Positions 51,001-61,162 are shown, numbered from the stretch's first letter. The stretch is 64,000 nucleotides of DNA from Pseudomonadota bacterium (GCA_018241725.1 JAFEDI010000146.1:1-64000), one strand, 5' to 3'. Translations and numbers: made by a program. The notes: a model not told the origin generated them from the letters alone.

Positions 51001-51507
51001 GATGTGCTCGCCAAGCCGATGGACCTGGAGCAGATGGCGCTGATGCTGGAGCGCTGGGTCCGGACGGGCAGCCGTGCCCCGGCGGCCTGCGGGGCTCCGG
51101 CGGAGGGGACTGCAGCGAGCGCGCAAGCCACTGTGCCGGAGGATGCCGGGCCGGCCGCGACGGACGACTTTCCGGAAATCCCCGGTATCGACCGGGAGCG
51201 TGCCGTCCAGCGTCTGGGGCGGGACCGGGAGATGTTCCTCGGCCTGCTCGAGCTCTTTGTCCACGACAACGCCACTGCGGTTGAGCAGGCTCGCAATGCA
51301 CTTGCCGATGGCGACCGGGAGTCTGCGGGGCGGCGCATGCACACTCTGGGCAGCAACGCCGGCTTTTTGTGTGCTTTCGACCTGATGGCCTCGGCGCGGG
51401 CGCTGGAGGCGGCCATCGACCGCGGCGAGACGGAACTCGCCGACGGCTTCGATGCCCTCGAGCGCGAGATCGCGGATTTTGTCGAGGCCAGTGCGCCCTG
51501 GCGTTGA
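48085..51507 (+). CDS. Hybrid sensor histidine kinase (PAS-PAS-HisKA-HATPase-REC-HPt)
   Basis: An 1140-aa inner-membrane hybrid kinase. A transmembrane helix (about 21-44), a periplasmic Cache-like sensor region, and a second helix (about 310-330) are followed by two PAS domains, HisKA with phospho-His629 (FLAHMSHEIRTPMN), HATPase_c (DTGIGIDPEALSRLF, FGGTGLGLSICKRL), a receiver with Asp925 (LMDVQMPVMDG) and a C-terminal HPt domain with His1086 (MHTLGSNAG). The layout supports a full internal phosphorelay, as in BarA/ArcB-type kinases. No response regulator is adjacent, so the output is encoded elsewhere. Starts upstream of 48085 run back through the tRNA and are rejected. Confidence 0.92.
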   Translation: MITVPFSVSFSKSSDSARRRWLRLALPLVAVSVLIGSVGVVGYRYLSEETRRETHRTLAVIAEQKRQQIEDSLAETRTDAELYFASRSQLEMLFRGWLNSGRKDAGLVEQMRNRMQEVARVRGWGGLAIVDTDTHPVVVVGKADIREHAALARDILREPRIEFVDLHRTADGEVLYGVLAPIGASGDRPLGVAYLTWKAERALYPLVESWPVPTRTAETYLVRRDGNNVRFLTPLRHRAVPALSLAQPLDQPFLPAGRAAAGEHGILAGGRDYRNVPVLAYASPVGGTPWLMLAEIDEVEAYAGIHNLAWATGLVVGLGLLFVYSAGYLLWRRDRARQEMATLQAQQAAEARFRVIFEQAPLGVALLDSQGGRITEANRRFAEIVGLAPEEMVGLDPMSLTHSDDVAESRKSIAELNAGEISGYRLIKRYLRPDGSVVWVSLSCAPVQVANEDRHRYLAIVEDITARKEMEERLQISETRHRLLADNAVDVIVTMDLDGHFSYISPSVERLRGYSVDEAIGQPLTEVLTPDSLRIAETYFARLKSGLVRGGALEHFREELEVRRKDGTSVWTDVSASPLLSAEGGVVEILGVIRDISERKRYEYKLRQASEAAEAANAAKSEFLAHMSHEIRTPMNAVLGLAQVLEREPLAGHQHDMVQRIRMAGQSLLAILNDVLDLSKIEAGQLRIERRPFDLAVQLANLDSLMGQNARSKGLALRIEGPDPLPGPLLGDGLRLEQILFNLTGNAIKFTEQGEVVVRVRAKVVDEACLRLRFEIRDTGIGIDPEALSRLFAPFAQADAGIGRRFGGTGLGLSICKRLIELMGGEIGADSQPGSGSCFWFELPLQRASEAEMAAMVVAATPPKPTGPRLVGAHLLVVDDSAMNRDLVERALRLEGASSTQAADGLQAIQILQTRPERFDAVLMDVQMPVMDGLTAMRLIRGELGLIDLPVIAFTAGVREEQQAAARAAGANDVLAKPMDLEQMALMLERWVRTGSRAPAACGAPAEGTAASAQATVPEDAGPAATDDFPEIPGIDRERAVQRLGRDREMFLGLLELFVHDNATAVEQARNALADGDRESAGRRMHTLGSNAGFLCAFDLMASARALEAAIDRGETELADGFDALEREIADFVEASAPWR

Positions 51508-51527
51508 GCGGGGCTTGCCGCGGAATT

Positions 51528-52574
51528 TCAGGACGCGCTTTCGGGCGCGTCTTTTTTTGCCCGCTCGGCCCGCGGCTGGCGGCGGTAGGCGCCGGGCGGG
51601 CTGCCGGTCCATTGCTTGAAGGCCCGGTTGAAGGCCGACGGGTCGTCGAAGCCGATCTTTGCGCCGATCCGCGCGATCGGCTCGTCGGTCTTGGACAACA
51701 GCGTGATCGCTGCATCCCGCCGCAGACTGTCCTTCAAGGACTGGAAGCGGCTGCCCTCTACAGCCAGCCGGCGTGCCAGCGTGCGCGCCGAGGTGTGCAG
51801 CGCGCGGGCCACGTCCTCGATGGTCAGCGGTTGGGCCAGCCGTTCCCGCAGATGATCGCCGACCCGATGGGTGACCGGGCGCTTGCTGGCCGAGACATGG
51901 AACCAGTCCATTGGCGCATTGCGCAGAAAGGCGCTCAGGGCCGCCTTGTTGCGGCGGATCGGCAGGGACAGGCAGGCCGGATCGAGATGCAGGGCCGTCA
52001 CCGGCCGGGAGAAACGGGCCGGACCGGCATACATGTGCGGATATTCGTCGGCGTGGGGCGGCGGCGGATAGGCCAGGTCGATGTGCTGGAAAGAGACCGG
52101 CTTCTCGATCATCCACGAGGCCACACCCTGGACCAGCAGCAGCATGAACTCCAGCGCCAGGATGCGACGCTCGCCGAGATCGGTCTTTTCGATCAGCGCC
52201 ACGCAGGCGCCGGATTCCGACTCACCCAGCGTGAACTGCAGATCGTCCAGCACCAGCCGGAAGAAGCCGGCGAAGCGGTGCAGCGCGACGCCGAGGCTGG
52301 GCGCATCCAGCATGGACAGGCACAGGAACTTCAGCGTGCCGTTGCGCAGCGGCCGGGAGAACAGGCCGGGCGTCTCATCGTCGTACTGGATGGCGAGCAG
52401 CCGGTACAGGGACGACAACTGCTCGATCGTCACGCGGGCGCCGTCGTGCTGCAGCTGCGCGGGCGCGATGCCGGCGCGCAGCGCGCAATCCGGGTCGAAG
52501 CCCGGCGTGTCGCGCAGATGGGCGATCAGCTCGGTGGCGAAGCGGGCGGGGATCGTCTGGGTCTGCGGATTCAT
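51528..52574 (-). CDS. AraC-family transcriptional regulator
   Basis: A 348-aa regulator of the OruR/ArgR-like AraC subgroup: an N-terminal effector domain (about 1-215) and a C-terminal double helix-turn-helix (LTIEDVARALHTSARTLARR, then IARIGAKIGFDDPSAFNRAF). It is divergent from the acyl-CoA dehydrogenase gene, so it probably controls the fatty-acid-type cluster 52945-58473 in response to a substrate or CoA ester. The start is chosen to match the family; an upstream in-frame ATG exists. Confidence 0.88.
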   Translation of the reverse strand: MNPQTQTIPARFATELIAHLRDTPGFDPDCALRAGIAPAQLQHDGARVTIEQLSSLYRLLAIQYDDETPGLFSRPLRNGTLKFLCLSMLDAPSLGVALHRFAGFFRLVLDDLQFTLGESESGACVALIEKTDLGERRILALEFMLLLVQGVASWMIEKPVSFQHIDLAYPPPPHADEYPHMYAGPARFSRPVTALHLDPACLSLPIRRNKAALSAFLRNAPMDWFHVSASKRPVTHRVGDHLRERLAQPLTIEDVARALHTSARTLARRLAVEGSRFQSLKDSLRRDAAITLLSKTDEPIARIGAKIGFDDPSAFNRAFKQWTGSPPGAYRRQPRAERAKKDAPESAS

Positions 52575-52944
52575 GGTCGGACAGGGCTGGCCTGGGGAAG
52601 ATGGAATGATGGCAGAAAATGTCAATTCGTCGTCCGCCTCTGCCATCCCCGCCCACGGGGCGATCTCCTACCATGTCGCCATCAACGGGTGCTGCAAAGA
52701 CGCCCGCCGGCCCCGGAGCGGGGACCGATAGCTATGGAGACACGACAATCATGGCATTCCTTCAGAACCACGCGCACGTGACTTAGCGGGCGTCCCCGCC
52801 CGGTTGGGGCGCCGCCGTCGGTTGGCGCCCTTCGTCAATTTCCCTGTTGTCCCGAGACGGTCCTTGTACGCCATTGCCGGCGTGCCGAGGTGGGCGTTGT
52901 TACGCCTTCCCGATCGTCCCGGACTTCTGTTGCGAGGACCTGCG
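52575..52944. other. Divergent control region of the AraC gene and the acyl-CoA cluster
   Basis: 370 bp with several GC-rich inverted repeats (for example GCGGGCGTCCCCGCCC near 52787). No sigma-70 or sigma-54 promoter is convincing. A 15-codon ORF at 52734-52781 is not supported. Confidence 0.45.
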
Positions 52945-54084
<1,140 letters not shown>

Positions 54085-54117
54085 TCCACGATTTCTTCGT
54101 CTTACAGGACTGTCCCA

Positions 54118-55308
54118 ATGACTTTCGCTTCGCCTTCAGAACCCCTGATCCTCGCCGCCGTGCGCACGCCTTTCGGGCGCCGTGGCGGTGCCTTCCGTGA
54201 CACCCGTCCCGACACTTTGCTGGCGGCTGCCATCGACGGCGTGCTGCAGCGGGGCGGCCTGCCCGCCGAGCGGGTCGGCGATGTGCTGGCCGGCTGCGTC
54301 AGCCAGGCCGGCGAGCAGGGTGCCAACATCGCCCGCCAGGCCCTGCTGCTGGCCGGTCTGCCCGAGCATGTGCCGGGCGTCTCGATGAACCGCATGTGCG
54401 GCTCAAGCCAGTTCGCCACCCACGCGGCGGCCCAGGCGGTGGCTGCCGGCGACCTGGATTTCGCCATCGGCTGCGGCGTGGAAAGCATGAGCCGGGTGCC
54501 GATGTTCCTCGACCTCACGCTGGGCCAGGGCGACTTCCGCGGCTTCGATGGCCTGCATCCGGACCTGCTGGCCCGCTACCCGATCCCCCACCAGGTCGAG
54601 AGCGCCGAACGGGTGGCAGAGCACTGGTCTCTCGGCCGTGCCGAGCTCGACGCCTTCGCCATCGAGAGCCACCGCCGTGCGGAGGCCGCACGGGCCGTCG
54701 GCGTGCATCGCGAGATCCTGCCGCAGGCCGGTGTGGACAAGGACGGGCAACCGATCCGCCTGGCCCACGACGAAGGCATCCGCGCCGTCATCGACCCGGC
54801 GAAGATGGCCGCGATGCAGCCGGTCTTCCGCCAGCCCGACGAAGGCGTGGTGACCGCCGCCAACGCCAGCCAGATGTCCGACGGCGCCGCCGCGGTGCTG
54901 ATCGGCAGCCGGCGGGCCTGCGCCGATTTCGGCCTCAAGCCGCTGGCCCGTTTCCGTGCCCGCGTGGCGGTCGGCTCCGATCCGGTCATGCAGCTCACCG
55001 GCGTCATCCCCGCCACCCGGCTGGCGCTGCAGCGCGCCGGCCTGGCTATCCGCGACCTGGACTGGATCGAGGTCAACGAGGCCTTCGCCAGCGTGGCCCT
55101 GTGCTTCGCGCGGGAGTTCGAGCCTGACCTGGGCAAGCTCAACCCGTGGGGTGGCGCCATTGCCCACGGCCATCCGCTGGGGGCCACCGGTGCCGGCCTG
55201 CTGGCCAAGATGCTCACCGGGCTGGCCCATGTGGACGGACAGCTCGGCCTGCAGGTGATGTGCATCGGCCACGGCATGGCGACGGCGACCATCGTCGAGC
55301 GCCTGTAG
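54118..55308 (+). CDS. Acetyl-CoA acyltransferase (thiolase)
   Basis: A 396-aa thiolase of the FadA/AtoB family. The acyl-accepting cysteine is in NRMCGSSQFA, the catalytic histidine in GGAIAHGHPLGATGAG and the second cysteine in MCIGHGMATA. It cleaves 3-ketoacyl-CoA in degradation (or condenses acetyl-CoA in reverse). It starts 33 bp after the dehydrogenase, with AGGA upstream. The hydratase and 3-hydroxyacyl-CoA dehydrogenase steps are not in this cluster. Confidence 0.94.
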   Translation: MTFASPSEPLILAAVRTPFGRRGGAFRDTRPDTLLAAAIDGVLQRGGLPAERVGDVLAGCVSQAGEQGANIARQALLLAGLPEHVPGVSMNRMCGSSQFATHAAAQAVAAGDLDFAIGCGVESMSRVPMFLDLTLGQGDFRGFDGLHPDLLARYPIPHQVESAERVAEHWSLGRAELDAFAIESHRRAEAARAVGVHREILPQAGVDKDGQPIRLAHDEGIRAVIDPAKMAAMQPVFRQPDEGVVTAANASQMSDGAAAVLIGSRRACADFGLKPLARFRARVAVGSDPVMQLTGVIPATRLALQRAGLAIRDLDWIEVNEAFASVALCFAREFEPDLGKLNPWGGAIAHGHPLGATGAGLLAKMLTGLAHVDGQLGLQVMCIGHGMATATIVERL

Positions 55309-55365
55309 CCACCCCGCCGCGACAACAAAGACAAGCATGCACCGGAACCGAAGGAGGAGACCCAC

Positions 55366-56919
55366 ATGAACGACATTCGCAACGATGTCCGCCGCGCCAG
55401 CCGCAACCTGATCGGCGATGCGCTGCACCGCTCGGTGCGCCGCAATCCGGCCAAGGAGGCGCTGCGCTTCCAGGCGCGCAGCTGGACTTATGCACGCCTC
55501 GACGCCGCCGCCAACCGGGTGGCCAACCAGCTGCTGGGCCTCGGCCTGCAAAGCGGCGACCGGGTGGCCGCCTACGGCCGCAACTCCGACGCCTACGTGA
55601 TCCTGTGGCTGGGCTGCGTGCGCGCCGGCCTGATCCACGTGCCGATCAACTACGCGCTGATCGACAGCGAGCTGCGCTACATCGTCGAGCAGTCCGGCGC
55701 CCGCGCGCTGTTCTGCGATATCGACATCGCCAGCCACGTGCAGGCCCTCGGCCCGACGCTGGCCTGCGAATGGCAGGGCACGCTGCATGGCGGTGAGGGC
55801 GCCCACGACGTGCTGGCCTGGGCCGACACGCCGGGCCGCGACGACGCGCCGCTGCTCGGCATCGACGAGGAGAGCATCGCCCAGTTGCTGTACACCTCCG
55901 GTACGACGGCGGCGCCGAAGGGCGCGATGATGAGCCACCGGGCGCTGCTGGCGGAATACACCAGCACGCTGCTGGCCACCGACATCAAGCCCGGCGACCG
56001 TTCCCTGGCCTCGTTGCCCCTCTACCACTCGGCGCAGATGCACGTCTTCCTGATGCCGCAGCTGCTGGTCGGCGCGACCACCATCATCCTGCCGGCGCCC
56101 CAGGCCGAGGCGTGCTTCGCGCTGATCGCCGCCGAGAAGATCACCTCCTTCTTCGCGCCGCCGACGGTGTGGATCGCCTTCCTGCGCCATCCGGCTTTCG
56201 CGGGCAGCGACCTGTCCTCGCTGGAGAAGGGCTACTACGGCGCCTCCATCATGCCGGTGGCGGTGGTGCAGGAGCTGGCCGCCCGCCTGCCGGCCCTGCA
56301 GCTCTACAACTGCTACGGGCAGAGCGAGATCGCCCCGCTGGCGACGGTGCTGCGCCCCGAGGAGCACGCCGAGCGGCCGGCTTCGGCGGGGCGGCCGATC
56401 TTCAACGTGGAAACGCGCATCGTCGATGCAGACATGAACGACGTGCCGCCCGGCGAGATGGGCGAGATCGTGCATCGCTCGCCGCAGCTGATGAGCGGCT
56501 ACTGGAACAAGCCGGAGGAGACCGCCGGCTCCTTTGCCGATGGTTGGTTCCGCTCCGGCGACGTGGGCTATGTGGACGAAGCCGGCTACCTGTACATCAC
56601 CGACCGCATCAAGGACGTCATCAAGACCGGCGGCGTGCTGGTGTCGAGCCGGGACGTGGAGGAAGCCTTGTACACCCACCCGGCGGTGGCCGAGGTGGCG
56701 GTGGTGGCCCTGCCCGACGAGCGCTGGATCGAGATCGTCGCCGCGGTGGTGGCCCTCAAGCAGGGCGCCGCGGCCAGCGCCGACGAGCTGATGGCCCACG
56801 CACGCGAGCATCTGGCGGCCTTCAAGGTCCCGAAGAAGATCTTTTTCGTCGAGGACATGCCGCGCAACGCGTCCGGAAAGCTGCTCAAGCGCGAGCTGCG
56901 GCGGGTTTATTCCACCTAG
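55366..56919 (+). CDS. Acyl-CoA synthetase (AMP-forming, class I adenylate-forming family)
   Basis: A 517-aa ligase that activates a carboxylic acid as an acyl-adenylate and then the CoA thioester. The phosphate loop [13 protein letters not shown], the [13 protein letters not shown] motif, [13 protein letters not shown] and the C-terminal catalytic lysine in [11 protein letters not shown] are intact. GAAGGAGGAG precedes the ATG. It supplies CoA esters for the dehydrogenase and thiolase upstream. Confidence 0.93.
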   Translation: MNDIRNDVRRASRNLIGDALHRSVRRNPAKEALRFQARSWTYARLDAAANRVANQLLGLGLQSGDRVAAYGRNSDAYVILWLGCVRAGLIHVPINYALIDSELRYIVEQSGARALFCDIDIASHVQALGPTLACEWQGTLHGGEGAHDVLAWADTPGRDDAPLLGIDEESIAQLLYTSGTTAAPKGAMMSHRALLAEYTSTLLATDIKPGDRSLASLPLYHSAQMHVFLMPQLLVGATTIILPAPQAEACFALIAAEKITSFFAPPTVWIAFLRHPAFAGSDLSSLEKGYYGASIMPVAVVQELAARLPALQLYNCYGQSEIAPLATVLRPEEHAERPASAGRPIFNVETRIVDADMNDVPPGEMGEIVHRSPQLMSGYWNKPEETAGSFADGWFRSGDVGYVDEAGYLYITDRIKDVIKTGGVLVSSRDVEEALYTHPAVAEVAVVALPDERWIEIVAAVVALKQGAAASADELMAHAREHLAAFKVPKKIFFVEDMPRNASGKLLKRELRRVYST

Positions 56920-57090
56920 TTCTTCCCGGTTCAGGGGTCCCTTTTCGCATCTTTCGAAGAACACGGCGGGAGGCTTGCGCCCGCCGCCCCGCGACGGCCT
57001 GGTGTGCCGGGCCGTCGCACGCCACAGCCCCCTGCAGAGGGGCACATCGTTTGGCCGGCGGATAGCCGGTTTGAGGAGAGGAAACTGTCC

Positions 57091-58473
57091 ATGCATCACA
57101 ACAAAGCCTTCACTCGTTTCAACACCCTGCGCCCGCTGAGCCTGTTGTTGCTGGCCGCCTTCGGTTCCGGTGTCGCCGCGCCGGCCTTCGCCGAAACTGA
57201 AATCGACGCGCTCAAGCGCGAGCTGGCCGAACAGCGCGAGCTGATCCAGCAGCTGCTGAAAAACCAGCAGGAACAGAAGAAGACCGAGATCCAGACCGGC
57301 GGCCCGGCCCGCGGGGCGGGCCTGCAGATGGGCGTGCCGACCGGCCCGTCCGGCACGCTGACGATCTACGGCGTGGCGGACGTCAGCGCGTCCACGGTGA
57401 ATAGCGGTTACGGCCAGAAATCGACGATCGGCTCGGGCGGCATGACCTCGTCCCGCCTGGGTTTCAAGGGGGAGAAGGAACTCGGCGACGACCTCAAGGC
57501 CGTCTACCTGATGGAAGCCGGCATCCTGTTCGATACCGGTTCCGTCGGCACCGGCGCAATCACGCCGGGTATCAACAACACCGCGGTGTCCAGCGGCGGC
57601 CAGACCAGCAACGGCAGCCAGATCTTCTCGCGGCAGATCTACGCCGGGCTCTCGACCCGTTTCGGCACCGTGACGGCGGGCCGCCAGTACGCCGGCTCCT
57701 ACACCTCATCGGTGATGTCCTCAGCGATGGGCGCCGGTTTCTTCGGCTCGTCGGCTGGCCTGTTGCCGATCATCGGCGGCATGCCGACGCGCCTCAACAA
57801 CTCGCTGGTGTATGCCTCACCGAAGGTCGCCGGTTTCTCGGGCCAGCTGACCCTGAGCAGCGGTAGCGAGAACAACGTGAACATGGTCACCCCGACCGCT
57901 GCCGGCGCGACGACGGTCACCACCGACAAGGCCGGCCGCGGCGGCGATCTGGCCCTGTACTACAGCGGCGGCCCGCTCAACGCCACGGTGACGGCGTGGA
58001 ATGTAGACAACGCCAGCTACGTCGCCCCGGCGACGGGCCCGCAGGAAACGGGCTTGGCGAAGCGCCGCGGTTGGCAGGTCGGAGGCAGCTACAACCTGGG
58101 CTTTGCGACGCTGTATGGCAACTATGTGGCCGGCCGGATCAGTGGCGGCAACTACGAGAACGTGACGGCCACGCTGTCGAAGGCCGAAGGCTGGAGCGTC
58201 AGCGCCGGCATCCCCGTCTGGCGCGGCAAGGCGCTCGTCAGCTACAGCCAGCTCGACGACAAGTCGATCAAGAACCGCGATGCGAATCTGCTGGGCCTGG
58301 GTTACGCCTACAAGCTGCAGGATTCAACGACGCTGTACGGCACCTGGGGCAAGGTCCTCAACAAGGCCAACGCCAGCTACAGCCTGACCGATGGCGGCAA
58401 CCTGGTCGGCACCGTCGCCAAGCCGGGTTACGACCCCAACGGCTACATGCTGGGCGTCAATCACGTGTTCTGA
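57091..58473 (+). CDS. Gram-negative porin (Neisseria/Bordetella type)
   Basis: A 460-aa outer-membrane porin: signal peptide (cleavage after AFA, near residue 34), a short N-terminal coiled coil (EIDALKRELAEQRELIQQLL), then a 16-strand barrel pattern opening GTLTIYGVADVSA and ending YMLGVNHVF, with the C-terminal phenylalanine needed for barrel assembly. GAGGAGAGGAAA sets the start. The coiled coil before the barrel is less common and could make the trimer interact with the cell wall. It may import the substrate of the upstream acyl-CoA cluster; this is inference. Confidence 0.9.
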   Translation: MHHNKAFTRFNTLRPLSLLLLAAFGSGVAAPAFAETEIDALKRELAEQRELIQQLLKNQQEQKKTEIQTGGPARGAGLQMGVPTGPSGTLTIYGVADVSASTVNSGYGQKSTIGSGGMTSSRLGFKGEKELGDDLKAVYLMEAGILFDTGSVGTGAITPGINNTAVSSGGQTSNGSQIFSRQIYAGLSTRFGTVTAGRQYAGSYTSSVMSSAMGAGFFGSSAGLLPIIGGMPTRLNNSLVYASPKVAGFSGQLTLSSGSENNVNMVTPTAAGATTVTTDKAGRGGDLALYYSGGPLNATVTAWNVDNASYVAPATGPQETGLAKRRGWQVGGSYNLGFATLYGNYVAGRISGGNYENVTATLSKAEGWSVSAGIPVWRGKALVSYSQLDDKSIKNRDANLLGLGYAYKLQDSTTLYGTWGKVLNKANASYSLTDGGNLVGTVAKPGYDPNGYMLGVNHVF

Positions 58474-58830
58474 ACCCTGGCCGCCAAGGCTTGGCGGCGT
58501 GAGGGCAAGGGAAGTCGGCTTGCCTTCACGCCGGAAGTGCGTGCGTTCAAGCCAGGCGGGGCTGGCGGCGAGGCGTTTTGCCTCGCACCCGGGCGCCGTG
58601 CCGCTGCGGGCAAGGCCGGATGCGTCGGGGCCGGCGTAATGCGGCTTGCGCGCGAGTGGGCGCGGGTTGATCGCAAGCCAAAACGTCTTGGTCGCCAGAC
58701 AAAACACCTTGGCCGCAAGCCAAAAAGCCTTGCGGCCGGGCCCGCGGGGCTTGCGTGCAAGCGGGCCAGGGTTGCGGGCGGACGGCAAGCGCTTGCGGCC
58801 ACGGCCGGCACCCCGGGCGTCGGCCGATTG
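58474..58830. other. Repeat-rich intergenic region after the porin gene
   Basis: 357 bp between the convergent porin and methyltransferase-like genes. It is full of short GCAAG/CTTGC inverted repeats and holds the 21-bp tandem array at 58672-58734. No T-run terminator is evident for either gene and I see no gene. Confidence 0.5.
58672..58734. repeat. Three tandem 21-bp repeats
   Basis: CGCAAGCCAAAACGTCTTGGT (58672), CGCCAGACAAAACACCTTGG (58693) and CGCAAGCCAAAAAGCCTTGC (58714; last base pairs omitted) are aligned head to tail. The third also forms a 9-bp hairpin with flanking bases (58711-58719 with 58729-58737). Confidence 0.6.
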
Positions 58831-59643
58831 TCATTGTTCGACGCGTTTGATGAACTTGAGCGTGAACTTGTCGCTCTCGCCGATGGCCAGGTAGTGTTCG
58901 CGGTCCTGGTCCTTGAGGCGCAGCGTGGGCGGCAGCGTCCATACGCCGGCCGGGTGGTCCTTGGTGTCCAGCGGGTTGGCGGCGATGTCGGAGCGGGCGA
59001 CGAGCTTGAAGCCGGCCTTCTCGAAGCGGGCGATGACCTCGTCCTCCCGCAGGTAGCCGGCCTGCAGCTGCTCGGCCGACGGGCGGTCGTTGCGGGCGCG
59101 GTGGTCCACCACGCCGAGCACGCCGCCGGGCTTGAGCACTGTGTGGAACTCGCGGATCACCGCATCGGCGTTGCCGTCGGTGATCCAGTTGTGCAGGTTC
59201 ATGAAGGTCAGCAGCAGGTCGACGGAGTCCGGCGGGAGCGTCGTCGTCAGGCCGGGGCTGAGGGCCAGTTGGGTCTTGCCATACAGCGCCGCCTGGCTGG
59301 CGATGCGGCCGCCGATGGCGTCGTGCTCGGCGCGGGCGGCGGCGGGGTTGTGCTCGCCGGCGTGCAGCGCGGCGATGTAGTGGCCGTGGTCGCGCAGGTA
59401 GGGGGCGAGGATCTCGAACCACCAGGCGCCGACGCTGGGCCAGATCTCGACGACCGTCTGGCCGGGCTGCAGGCCGAAGAATTCGAGGGTTGCCAATGGC
59501 TGGCGGGCGGGGTCGCGCTGGCGGTTCTGCGCGCTGCGCTGGGGGCCGTCGATCCAGTGCCGGAGGGTGTCGTCCGCATGGGCGGGGGCGATCAGCCAGG
59601 CGGTTGCGAGCAGGGGGAGCAGAAGGCGGCGGAGGGTAGGCAC
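58831..59643 (-). CDS. Exported class I SAM-dependent methyltransferase-like protein
   Basis: A 270-aa protein. A GTG start at 59643, with AAAGGA before it, gives a clean signal peptide (about residues 1-23, ending PAHA); longer starts lack one. The mature part resembles class I methyltransferases: VVEIWPSVGAWWFEILAPYL at motif I, DLLLTFMNLHNW, and VLKPGGVLGVVDHRA. The motif I glycine pattern is degenerate. Since SAM is not known in the periplasm, the mature protein may have lost or changed its activity. No partner gene is adjacent. Confidence 0.78.
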   Translation of the reverse strand: MPTLRRLLLPLLATAWLIAPAHADDTLRHWIDGPQRSAQNRQRDPARQPLATLEFFGLQPGQTVVEIWPSVGAWWFEILAPYLRDHGHYIAALHAGEHNPAAARAEHDAIGGRIASQAALYGKTQLALSPGLTTTLPPDSVDLLLTFMNLHNWITDGNADAVIREFHTVLKPGGVLGVVDHRARNDRPSAEQLQAGYLREDEVIARFEKAGFKLVARSDIAANPLDTKDHPAGVWTLPPTLRLKDQDREHYLAIGESDKFTLKFIKRVEQ

Positions 59644-59758
59644 GGTGTCCTTTCGTGAGTGCGGGGGCGGGGGCCGCCTGTTCGATGTCTCGCGATTCTG
59701 ACGGCTGCCCCGCAAAGATCAACTGGATGTGGCGGTGCCGGCCCATGCCGGCGGAGGC

Positions 59759-60463
59759 TCAGAAGGCGTCCCCGCCACCGTGCCGGAAATCGCTGGCGAT
59801 CCATTCCCGCGCGCTTGCGGGGCTGAGCTTGAAGTCCGGCGCCACCCGCTGCTGGGCGACCAGTTCGCCGTTGGCGCCGAAGGCGCTGAGCAGGGCGTGG
59901 GGTTCGTATTCATCGGGCACGATGTCCAGCGTCACGTCCCATTCGGCGTCCTGGGCGAAGACGGTCAGGCGCTTGTGCAGGCGGGCCTGCAGCTGCCGGC
60001 GCTGGCGCTGCATGACCTCCTCGGCCGATTTCACGAGGGTCAGGAATTCGCCGTAGTTGAGGGGCTTGGGATTACGCAGGTCGCGGTCCAGATCCCACGG
60101 GGTCATCAGCACGGGTTCGCTGTCGCCGTCCCGGCGCAGCTCGACGCTCCATTCGCCGTCGCTCCGCAGCACCCGCGCGGTCCACCCGTCCTCCTGCCAC
60201 AGGCGGCTTTCGCGGATCGCGTCGCCCTTGCCGGCCGGGGCTTCGATGACTTTGGGCACGGGCGCCGGGAAGGGGCGTCGTGCCCCGGCTGCGGAGGTTG
60301 AAGGCGTTACCAGGCCGCCGCTGGCATTGACGAAGGCCAGTTGCGTGGGAAGGTGCTCGGGCGCCAGCGCGGCCCGGGCCGTCCGCCGACGGGGGGCGAG
60401 GGCGGGCGGCAGCGGCGCAGCGTCGGGAGGGAAGTCGAAACTCATCTGGGCGTTCATGGGCAT
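59759..60463 (-). CDS. Hypothetical protein
   Basis: A 234-aa cytoplasmic protein with a Pro/Ala-rich N-terminal third beginning MPMNAQMSFDFPP and a compact C-terminal part (WTARVLRSDGEWSVELRRDG, VMQRQRRQLQARLHKRLTVF). No family recognised. Codon use and GC match the neighbours. No ribosome-binding site is clear; an ATG two codons later is equally possible. Confidence 0.6.
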   Translation of the reverse strand: MPMNAQMSFDFPPDAAPLPPALAPRRRTARAALAPEHLPTQLAFVNASGGLVTPSTSAAGARRPFPAPVPKVIEAPAGKGDAIRESRLWQEDGWTARVLRSDGEWSVELRRDGDSEPVLMTPWDLDRDLRNPKPLNYGEFLTLVKSAEEVMQRQRRQLQARLHKRLTVFAQDAEWDVTLDIVPDEYEPHALLSAFGANGELVAQQRVAPDFKLSPASAREWIASDFRHGGGDAF

Positions 60464-60552
60464 TGCGTCATGGGGACGCTAAGGCAAACGATTTATTTAC
60501 TGTACAAAATAACACTATTTGCTTCAAGCCCGCGCCGCTTCTTCGTCTGCAC

Positions 60553-61029
60553 TCAGCGGCCGTCCAGCCCTACCGGTAGCTCGGTGCGATCCACCACGCG
60601 GCGCAGCACGAAGCTGGTGTGCACGCCAGTGACGCCCTGGATGCGCGTGATGCGGTTGAGCAGCAGGTCCTGGTAGGCGTCCATGTCACGGATCACCACC
60701 TTGAGCTGGTAGTCCGACTGCTGGCCGGTGATCAGCAGGCATTCGAGCACTTCCGGAATGTCGTTGATCGCCGCTTCCAGGTTGGCGAAGCGTTCCGGCG
60801 TGTGCTGGTCCATGGAGATGCCGATCAGCGCCATCAGGCTGAGGCCGAGCTTTTTCGCGTCGAGCAGGGCCCGGTAGCCGGTGATCAGGCCGGACTCCTC
60901 CAGTGCGCGGACCCGGCGCAGGCAGGGGGACGGCGACAGGCCGATGCGCTCGGCCAGGTCCTGGTTGCTGATCCGTCCGTCCTGCTGAAGGATGGCGAGA
61001 ATTTGCCGGTCGTAGCGGTCGAGTTCCAT
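60553..61029 (-). CDS. Lrp/AsnC-family transcriptional regulator
   Basis: A 158-aa regulator: N-terminal winged helix (LDRYDRQILAILQQDGRISN, LAERIGLSPSPCLRRVRALE) and a C-terminal RAM domain that binds amino acids and drives oligomerisation (DYQLKVVIRDMDAYQDLL). It is divergent from leuA with 133 bp between starts, so leucine-responsive control of leuA is likely but inferred. The start at 61029 matches Lrp proteins; a longer in-frame start is unlikely. Confidence 0.92.
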   Translation of the reverse strand: MELDRYDRQILAILQQDGRISNQDLAERIGLSPSPCLRRVRALEESGLITGYRALLDAKKLGLSLMALIGISMDQHTPERFANLEAAINDIPEVLECLLITGQQSDYQLKVVIRDMDAYQDLLLNRITRIQGVTGVHTSFVLRRVVDRTELPVGLDGR

Positions 61030-61162
61030 GTTATTGCTTTTGCTGGTTATTAATTGAAATTTTCTGTCTATTTTATGGCAATTTTGCACGCAATACGCAA
61101 GCACCTGCCACGCCTCTTTCCGTAAGATTCACCCATCGAATTCAATCTTCCGGAGCACGAAA

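Noticed and set aside
52734-52781. 15-codon ORF ([15 protein letters not shown]), considered as a PqqA-like peptide
   Set aside because: It lacks the Glu-x3-Tyr pair of PqqA, has no ribosome-binding site and no pqq genes nearby.
54403-57099. 898-codon minus-strand frame opposite the thiolase and acyl-CoA ligase genes
   Set aside because: It crosses two well-supported genes and an intergenic region and is low-complexity in His/Gln/Gly/Arg; a GC-skew artefact.
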